Part shown: positions 36,301 to 64,000 of the stretch, piece by piece
Position numbering within the stretch: position 1 is the stretch's first letter
Layout: the number at the start of each line of letters is the position of its first letter
Assembly (NCBI GenBank): GCA_023213315.1
Contig: JAKCPI010015697.1
Span: 62,001 to 126,000 of the forward strand
From: Euborellia annulipes
Taxonomy: Eukaryota > Arthropoda > Insecta > Dermaptera > Anisolabididae
DNA length: 64,000 nt
Reading direction: 5' to 3'
Program-made: the position numbers and the translations under genes
Notes under the pieces: model-generated
The model's input: only the letters and a program-made list of their open reading frames with translations
What the model was told of the DNA's origin: nothing
Database searches by the model: none

Positions 36301-37076
36301 CGTGAGCTCCTCCCGAGTGCAAAATCTTGAGAACTGTTCTTCCTCGTCGCACCTTCGGATTTTAATCTGTTTGGCCCAAAGAAGTACCCGTGGGACGCAC
36401 TACTCGGATGATGAAGCAGTTATTGATGCAGCACGACGCTGGCTCCAACATCAACCAGTGGAATGGTACCTTGCAGACATGCAGGCCCTCAACTCAAGGT
36501 GACGAAAAGCCTTGAATGAAGATTACGCTGAAAAATAATGTTGTGTAGCTAAAAGATTGGGGAATAACATGTATTTGATCGCTGAATAAAAAAAACAATC
36601 CCTGTTTCAGAAACAAAATGTGCATTACTTATTGAACTCCCCTCATAGCTTCCAAAGGACCAAGAAGCATCCTACCTTCACATTTGCAAACTAATATATT
36701 ATTGGTCACAGTAAGGAACAATATTAAAGTATCTCTATACTTACACATCTACTTGAATATTACCCTTCATTGTACCTTAATAATTAATAATAGTGTAGTA
36801 TATAATAGAAATAATTAATAATATAACCTGGGGAGCCGCAAGTTGCCAATTTAGGAATCTATGTATTGTTTTGCTTAGAACTATTCGACCCCTTATAAAA
36901 AATGAAAATATAAAAGCAAAATTTATTCTAAGGAGAGGGGGATTAATTTTTTTGTTGAATATTTGCAAACATGCCTTTTATTTGTGTATATGCATAATTT
37001 AACGTTAATTATTTTTTTCTTTTTCAGGTATAACGCCAAGAGGCGTCACTGGAGACGTACCAAGCTCAAGCTTTAA
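33363..37076 (+). CDS. RpL39: 60S ribosomal protein eL39
   Basis: Small basic large-subunit protein near the peptide exit tunnel. Three exons: 33363-33365 (only the ATG, then GTAAGA), 33461-33564 and 37028-37076. They encode 51 residues, the normal family length, with the conserved [15 protein letters not shown] start and the [11 protein letters not shown] end. The codon CG|G is split across the second intron. That intron is 3.46 kb, very long for a ribosomal protein gene, and filled with hammerhead and mariner repeats. Poly(A) signal AATAAA at 37144-37149. The start is fixed by the family N-terminus. Confidence 0.96.
34334..34751. mobile_element. Foldback element with hammerhead motif, eL39 intron
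   Basis: Arms begin aaacacctctagcac and its inverse. The minus motif (34462-34425) reads CCU, CUGAAGA, a GCC/GGC-based stem II with 5-nt loop, GAAA, AUAU, C17, AGG. The right arm (about 34629-34670) keeps only gagccattgtacctttataa and lacks the core. Same family as 58283-58688. Confidence 0.7.
34900..35278. mobile_element. Foldback element with two hammerhead motifs, eL39 intron
   Basis: Arms of more than 100 bp begin tatagtggataattggagat. The minus motif (35007-34961) has a perfect 5-bp stem I GAUAA/UUAUC, CUGAAGA, stem II GGC/GCC with a long loop, GAAA, ACGU and C17. The plus motif (35174-35217) is the same with a swapped base in the 3' stem I strand (TAATC). The right end is followed by cacatcacagccacaacc, a tail seen after other members. 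Confidence 0.8.
36023..36647. mobile_element. Mariner-type foldback with transposase remnants
   Basis: Inverted ends TATGAGGGGA(T/G)TTCAATAAGTAAT are flanked by TA, the Tc1/mariner target. Both arms encode the same piece of transposase C-terminus in opposite directions. The plus-strand copy at about 36395-36530 reads [17 protein letters not shown], then EWY, and continues to NEDYAEK with a stop replacing a tryptophan codon. No catalytic domain remains. It lies in the second intron of eL39. Confidence 0.8.
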
Positions 37077-39740
37077 ATGCTTATAGGGACTATTACATTG
37101 AACGATGGTACATCGTTTGTCCCATTATTCCATGTTTATTTATAATAAACTTTGTCTCAAGTTAAATAAATTTATTATCTTAATTTGAATTAAATTTCTT
37201 TTATTTCTTTCATTCGAAAAACCTACCATCAAGTAACCAAGAGATCATTTACATTATTTCCTAATTTATTTTTTGAAAATTTTTTTAATAAAATAATATG
37301 GCAGGATCCTCTTATGCCTTAATAACCCGGGCTACTTCCATTCCTCTGTTCCAGGATTCCCAGCTTGAAGGCATCCTCAGTTAAGGCACTTGAACCACAA
37401 ATTGGACCCTTTTGTATCCGATGAGATTATCTTCTACTTTCCTATTCCAGAAGACTTGTGCAATATTGAATAATTTGCTGAAAGCTCGAACCAGCGTTCT
37501 GTCCTAATCCGCAGCTTATCCATTTTTGCTCCCTCTGTCAAACCCCTTTATCTATTTTTTTAAATAGTAAAAATTATGAAATCTAATAACTGATTACTAT
37601 CTCTACATTGAAAACTAAACAAAAGAGATGATAAATAAGAAAATTATTTCACTTGTGAATAATTTTATCATACATAATCCAAATATGCCTGAATTTTATC
37701 TATATATCGCCTCGAAATATTATTTCTTATTTTATATGATCTGACACTCTTTTGCCCCATACTGACTATTAAAAAGAACCTTCCTATTGAGTTTCGCTAT
37801 CTTATTTAGATTCCTGATAATTTCAATTTTATATCCTAAAAATTTTCATTTGTCCTTTTTTTCCATATAATTCAAAAAAATTAGAAACGGCTGAGAACTT
37901 TACTCTTATCATTCCAAATATAAGATAATTGACCGTCAATAATTTTTTGAAATATGGATCTTTGAAATCGACTTCGGGAACAATCGGCAAACTTCGGCCA
38001 AGATCGTAAGCTCTCTAGGCCAAAGCAATACGCCTGATACTCAGCAAAATAAACTTTATTATTATTATTATCTCTCTTTTGTTTGTTCATTCTCAAAGTG
38101 ACATTTATAAATCCCAGGTAAAACTTGCCAACTATGAATCAATAAATAAATACTATTCGATTGACGTTGTTTATAAATTCACAGTTTAAAAGTGCTTTGT
38201 TTATCTACTAAATCAGCTGATCTGCGTCTTGGTGGATTATATACACAATTTATAAAAGTGACATTTTAGTGTCGTATCTAGCTAAATTTCCCAAACAATC
38301 AATTTATTTCTAATGTAAGTAAATTGTTAATTTTCATATTTATAATATTACGTAATACATTATTACTAATGTCTTTGTTTATGACGTCATTTCACTGTTA
38401 ACAGGCTAGCTGTCAGATATTAGAAATGGCGCAGTGACGATGTGCGAGACAAACAATAACTCGTCCATTTAGTAAGCATTTCTTACACTATTTCATTCAA
38501 TTTTAACTAAACTTTATTCAAATATGCAATATATTTTTCAAGTTTTTTTATTATTTTTCAAATAATAACAGAGTTTTTAATATAAAAGTCATATTAAAAA
38601 CAAAAAAATTATTTTACTAAAACAAAGAAAAAATCCAAGTTCAATTTGGTTTATTACCTCATATTTAAATCATAATCTTTATAAATATTTGTCGTATTTT
38701 ATAAAATGCTTTGACTTTTTTGGAATTATGTATCCCAATTTTAATCAATCGTTGAAACTGATGGGTAAATTCACTTATTTTTATAGGCTACTATAAATTA
38801 TAATTAGAAAACTGATTTCTACCTTATATATTTTACCTTTTGTTATAGCATAGAAAATAAAAGCTGCTTATTTTATCAAAGAAATATTCTACTATGCATT
38901 TATCAGGTAGTCTAATAATAATAAATTATTATTTCACAAATTTACTATATTCCATGAATTTTATTTTTCCTATTAAGTGATAGAATAAGCTAATTTAAAA
39001 AAATTTCAATTTCAAATATTAATCATTTGTGATTAGTTGGGAGGAGATAATTAATATTTAATTTTTTCATATTACATATCAGAAGTGAAAATTTAGTCCC
39101 ACCTAAAATGATTGATGAGTAAGTATGCGTGTTTGCCAATATTTCTTTTTGATTTTGTATAATTATTAGAATATTTTATTAATTTAAATTCAATCATTAT
39201 TTGATGTTGAAAATCAAAATTTAAAAAAGGACGAAATTTACTAACTTTAATTTTTATTGTTACTTTCTTTATATTCATAAAATCATATTCTTTTACACGG
39301 GGTCCAAGCCCTTAGATGATGAACATAAGGCTCCGGTCGTGTGATTTAGTTTTGCGGGTCTATATAAAATTTTTTTTTTTTTAATTGACAAATCCACTTC
39401 CATGAAACACTTATAAAGTATCCCTGCCAATAAAGGTTTTTTTTTTTTTTTAATTTAATTAAGATCTTTTTTTGTCATCGAAGGCCATTTAGACCCCGTG
39501 TCTAATTATTTCAACTTATTGATAAGCAATTAAATTGAAATAAAATTTTGTGGCATGAGACGGGATGCGAACCCTAGACCCCTAGCCCAGGAGGCGGATA
39601 CTCTACCATTGGGGCCACAAGATTAAAATGATAAAATTATAACAGGCCAAAATATCTAGTGTAATTAGGCCTAGGAGGGGGACCCTTTTAGTCCTTAAAA
39701 TAATTAAAATACTAATTTTTTTTTCTTTTTTAGAATCAAT
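37077..39740 (+). other. Spacer and likely BCAS3 promoter / 5' UTR
   Basis: Holds the eL39 3' UTR, then AT-rich sequence. A perfect CRE palindrome TGACGTCA is at 38382-38389. Near 38425-38471 a less AT-rich stretch ends in a donor-like GTAAGC, and could be an untranslated first BCAS3 exon containing a 3-codon upstream frame ATGGCGCAGTGA. The coding exon begins after an acceptor at 39733. A SINE lies at 39476-39630. No other gene recognised. Confidence 0.4.
39476..39630 (-). repeat. tRNA-derived SINE copy
   Basis: The minus strand carries a head with A-box-like ATGGTAGAGTATCCGCCTCC and B-box GGGTTCGCATCCC. The family tail follows (ttcaattt pieces, then ggtctaaatggcc). It is the best preserved head of the family that includes 40965-41065 and 55835-55975. 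Confidence 0.65.
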
Positions 39741-60262
<20,522 letters not shown>

Positions 60263-60670
60263 AGTTTTTTTATTGTCAACGATTCATTCCAAAAAGTTAT
60301 TTCAATTTGTTTCTCATTTTAAATTCATATTACGGGTGATATCTCTATATATATACAGTGACCTTAAAAATAAACATTCCTTAGGCTTCGTTTTCTTTTA
60401 GACATTGTGTCCTCTTTCTCATGAGATGAAATAATAATCCCGCTGGTTCTTAACTTAACAATAGACATATCCAAAACCAAATGAAAATTAATCATTTTCT
60501 GCCCGATTTTTTAATGTTTAGCTGACTAACCATGAAAAAACCGGTCGATTTTTGCACATTTAAAATTTAGAATTTTTGTTTAATTCGTTCTTAAATAACA
60601 AGCAAAAGAAATTATACTTTTACGTTGATGCGCAATGTGAAAATAGCGACATTTGTTCACTCTGTGCTTG

Positions 60671-60875
60671 TACAGTGAGCGCCACAATTAAGTCCCCACC
60701 TGATAGCTTTAACCTTAAGTATATGGTATACTATTTAAATGGTGAAATAATTTTAAATTTGAAAAGGTAAAATAAAATCATCTGTATTTTTCGGTCATTA
60801 AAATTATTTCATTATACACCATATACTTAAGCCTAAAGCTAGGTAGGTGGGGACTTAATTGTGGCGCTCACTGTA
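60671..60875. mobile_element. TA-flanked MITE (CAGTGAGCGCCACAATTAAG ends)
   Basis: Inverted ends of about 28 bp starting TACAGTGAGCGCCACAATTA; the outer TA pairs mark a Tc1/mariner-type duplication. The interior is a further inverted pair around tatatggtatac. Intact copy. Confidence 0.85.
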
Positions 60876-60956
60876 CATTAAGAAAAAAAAGCCTTTGCTC
60901 TTAACAGTATAAATTCGTCTGCTTGTTATAAAACGAGTTAGTCACCTACTCATATG

Positions 60957-61540
60957 TACAGCGAGTGCCACAATTAAGTCCCCACCTGGGAGCTAGAGCC
61001 TTGAGTATATGGTATATAGTGAAGTAATTTTAATGGCCAAAAAGGTAAAATAAAATCTGGTATAGATGATTTTATTTTACCTCTTCTGTCTCTAACATAT
61101 ACTAAAAGCAATAAGAGGATAAAGGAGCAAGCAGCCAGGTAGTTAGTCTCCACGAAATGAAACTCTCTATTGAGGAAACAGTTTCGGTTTTAATGAAATA
61201 TAACCATCATCAGTCCATTTTTTGAGCTGAAAGCATTGTTGAGTTAGAGAAAAAAACAAAATAACAAAAGATTATTTGAATAATATTTAAATAATCTTTT
61301 GTTATTTTGTTTTTTTCTCTAACTCAACAATGCTTTCAGCTCAAAAAATGGACTGATGATGGTTATATTTCATTAAAACCGAAACTGTTTCCTCAATAGA
61401 GAGTTTCATTTCGTGGAGACTAACTACCTGGCTGCTTGCTCCTTTATCCTCTTATTGTCAAATATAACAGCCACTTCATCTCTTCAATATACTAAAAGCT
61501 CTAGCTCCCAGGCGAGGACTTAATTGTGGCGCTCGCTGTA
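60957..61540. mobile_element. TA-flanked MITE interrupted by a ribozyme element
   Basis: Same ends as 60671-60875 (TACAGCGAGTGCCACAATTA and inverse). The right half begins again at 61500 after the insertion at 61110-61486. Without the insertion it would be about 195 bp, the size of the intact copy. Confidence 0.85.
61110..61486. mobile_element. Hammerhead foldback element with 13-bp target duplication
   Basis: atatactaaaagc flanks it on both sides (61097-61109 and 61487-61499). The body is an inverted repeat starting aataagaggataaaggagca; the right end alone carries tcaaatataacagccacttc, so the two ends are not equivalent. Both arms carry hammerheads: minus 61220-61155 and plus 61346-61411. 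In each: AAAUGGA pairs with UCAUUU (bulged G), CUGAUGA, stem II GGUU/AACC, GAAA, stem III ACU/AGU with inner CUC/GAG, U17. The variable-length duplication fits target-primed retrotransposition. Confidence 0.88.
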
Positions 61541-62429
61541 CAAATCGAAAATAAAATTAGCCAATTCGCTTAATTGGTTTATTTTATTTTCCCTCTAATC
61601 GATTACAAATGTGTAAAAGCATTCCAGATAAATGTTAATTTTTTCAAATCCCTGGATGCCTACTGGAAATTTATTTTTTTGCTTGTCTTGTATATGGACA
61701 GGAAAATTAAATTTGAGGGCTGTGAAAGGATCTGATTTAAACGATCTTTTAGAGATTTTTTTGACTGTTAAAAAAAAAAAATATTTCATTTTTGGAATGA
61801 TTTTTAATTCTAACGCGAACTTTATTATTTTCTTTTATTCTACTTAGGTGGTATAGTTCCCCCGTCTCCCCCGCCCCCCTCAATATACAGTAATTATTTT
61901 GATCTCAAGTGATTTTTATTCATTAGTATTTTGACTGCAAATTCGAAAAATATATAATAATTTTTTTTTTTAAATATTTTAAGAAGAAATTTCAAGCAGC
62001 AATTAATTTGCTAAATTTTAAAATTGTTCTTAAAAAAAAAAGACTTTTTATCTTCCTTTCAAATATCAAATTTATATATATATAGAAAGAAATAGAAATA
62101 TATTTTTAAAAGACTAAAAAACACAAAACAATCAAAATGCCTCTAGTTCAAATTTTGGAAGGATAATAATATGCAAGGCCACTCTGAATTTTTTTAAATC
62201 TGATTTTAATTATTTTTAAGTTTTTTTTTATCTCAACTCAGATTTTTTTTACATTTTTTTTTTGTGAAAATGCATGTTATTGATTTTTAATTAATTTTAT
62301 AAAATCTGAGAGTTATATTATTTATATATTATTATATAGAGATTTTGTAATCTTTATTTTTAATTATATAATAGTTTTAATTTTAAAATTCTCTCTTGCC
62401 TTTGTCTAATTTTAAAGATGGGACGCACA

Positions 62430-62605
62430 CTATGCCTGCACGGACCGTTCCAGCTCTCATTTTACAAGTTCAGAATTATGAATATATTGTTAATCCATAC
62501 ATCACCGGGTCAGCTTACGTAAATCTAGATTCCACTAAATAGGTCTGGTGCGCGCGAATACACCATCACCTGCTAGTCCGCTCTGTTCTGTCCATGCAGG
62601 CATAG
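62430..62605. repeat. Foldback with CTATGCCTGCA ends
   Basis: ctatgcctgcacggacc faces ggacagaacag-type sequence ending tgcaggcatag. Inner parts are not complementary throughout. It is less AT-rich than its surroundings. Family unknown. Confidence 0.55.
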
Positions 62606-63569
62606 TTTGTTAGGCCCCATTATTTGAGCCATTTTTATAAGATGGCTTGGTTAAAATATAAAAAACGACATTCTCTTTTTTTATTTTAATTAAAATGCTT
62701 ATTCCCAATATTTATTTACTGTATATGAATAGAACTTTTCAACGTTATAAAGGAAAACAAAAATGCAGTAGATAGAAATTGGAAAAATTTATTTTTCACA
62801 ACCGTATATTTTTATTAACTATCATTGTTAAATTCATTAGCCATTTTTATATATACATAAATCTATTTTTAAATGTTTTTATTATAATTGTTAAAATTAG
62901 ATAATGATTAAACAGATAATTTATTAATTTTTTAAGTCTAACAAGCTCATTCCTAATGAAATAATTGGCATTCTCTTATAAATATTACATTTAATAAGTA
63001 AGATATCAATATAACAATGATAGAAATGCATTACATTTCTTATTTAGACATATACTATCTTATTTATAAATATTAAAATAGATCCCTTATAGGGATGAGA
63101 AATGACAACTCTTTTTATTTTGAGTTGAATATATATATATATACATTTTAAAAATAATTTCTTTCTCCCCTTCTTAAAAAAAAGATAAAAAAACTCCATA
63201 TATTATTGCTTCTTTAATTGATTAATTTAAAATTTCTTTAGTACTGGACTTTGATGGGATTGAGAAGTTTATGTTTAGTGAAAATCTGACTGATTACCAT
63301 GTGGTTTTGAATTATCTTTCCACTTACCAATATTAAAGAAATTTTAAATAGTTAATATATATATCATCTCTTGATAATAAGAACTTATTTGATTATTTTT
63401 AAATAAAAATTCATGGATTTAACATTTATATTTTAAAGTTACAGTATCGAGGTTACTGGAGAACATTCCACATGCTTGTTTCAAGCGATCACCAATCCAA
63501 GATGCAGCTGTGCTTTGATATTGCTTTACTCTTCACTGTAGCCAGGCTCCCCGGCCTTGTTTTATTTGT

Positions 63570-63611
63570 ATTTAAGACAACTTTTCGGCCACTGGTGTTC
63601 TTCAGGTATTC
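63570..63611 (-). ncRNA. Solo hammerhead motif, probably inactive
   Basis: Minus strand: CUGAAGA (63605-63599), weakened stem II, GGCC, GAAA, AGUUGUC, then AAATACAAATAAA. Same family as the motif at 8082-8134 (shared CGAAAnGTTGT and ACAAATAAA). Stem I is poorly paired. Confidence 0.55.
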
Positions 63612-63920
63612 AATTAGAATCTTAAGACTCTTGAAGAACAACTCAGAATCAGTTTTATCATATACATATAAAACACGGCTTACAAGAAATCATGAATTTT
63701 TAAAAATAATGACAATAATTGTGGAAATTTCATTTCCCAAATATTAATTTTTTTCTATTAAAGAAATTTCTTTCTTGAAACATTCAAACTTTCCTAATTC
63801 GGATTAATAAAGACCGTCATAAATTTGCTACTAAACAGGCAGACGAAGAAGTTACAATCTTTAAAGTAATCTATCCGGTGACTTCTTCAAGGGAATGTTG
63901 AAAGGCTCACATTTTAGACC

Positions 63921-64000
63921 CATAGGCGTATCTAGGAAATTTGGCTGAGTGGGGGGGGGGGGGATCAGACATCCTCCGGGGGGACTGGAATGCCCCATAT
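63921..64000. mobile_element. Edge of a repeat cut by the window end
   Basis: ataggcgtatctagg followed by a 13-G run and ending ggaatgccccatat. The last bases equal the terminus of the 1.5 kb palindrome at 26132-27643, so another member or fragment begins or ends here. Confidence 0.5.

Larger units (their letters stand above)
60263..64000. other. Region downstream of BCAS3
   Basis: 3' UTR followed by two MITEs of one family, a ribozyme element nested in the second, a foldback at 62430-62605, a solo hammerhead at 63570-63611 and the start of a further foldback at the window edge. No gene recognised. Confidence 0.55.

Noticed and set aside
36302..36502. 66-codon frame as a gene
   Set aside because: It is a mariner transposase C-terminal remnant interrupted by a stop, inside an inverted-repeat element.

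Overview
The window is a very AT-rich, intron-rich, repeat-laden piece of an animal nuclear genome. Introns have GT..AG borders with pyrimidine-rich acceptors. Mariner-, hAT- and Tc1-type miniature elements, tRNA-derived SINEs, a non-LTR retrotransposon end and many hammerhead-ribozyme repeats point to an invertebrate, most likely an arthropod. I cannot name the species.

Genes from left to right. (1) The last two exons of an unrecognised plus-strand gene (96-258). (2) A mitochondrial dicarboxylate carrier of the SLC25A10 type on the minus strand, six exons from 20561 down to 4407, 290 residues, with a 10.7 kb first intron. (3) A second, diverged SLC25A10-like paralogue in tandem on the minus strand (28179 down to 22779). 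It has one frame break, has lost the proline of its first carrier signature, and its first exon was not found. (4) ELP6, an Elongator subunit, on the plus strand (30328-32600), divergent from the second carrier. (5) Ribosomal protein eL39 (33363-37076, 51 residues). (6) BCAS3/Rudhira on the plus strand (39741-60262): twelve shared coding exons, then two alternative last exons of the same splice phase. One is short and ends at 60262; the other is long and acidic and ends at 54907.

Most of the rest is repeats. The outstanding component is a set of at least eighteen hammerhead ribozyme motifs (CUGANGA, stem II, GAAA) from about a dozen different families. They usually lie as head-to-head inverted pairs inside 150-500 bp foldback elements, in introns and between genes. 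Several have complementary stem I strands, closed stem II helices and either a closed stem III or the self-complementary ACGU/AUAU stem III expected of dimeric hammerheads. One pair (51479-51721) looks complete in both arms. One element (61110-61486) sits inside a DNA-transposon MITE and is flanked by a 13-bp target duplication, which gives its exact ends. The arrangement fits Penelope-like or retrozyme-like non-autonomous retroelements.

Other repeats include hAT MITEs with perfect 8-bp duplications (one nested in another), two mariner foldbacks that still encode transposase C-terminal remnants, a 1.5 kb palindrome, and several tRNA-like SINE copies. The genes do not form an operon and have unrelated roles: mitochondrial transport, tRNA wobble modification, translation and autophagy/cytoskeleton. 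The two carriers are a tandem duplication.
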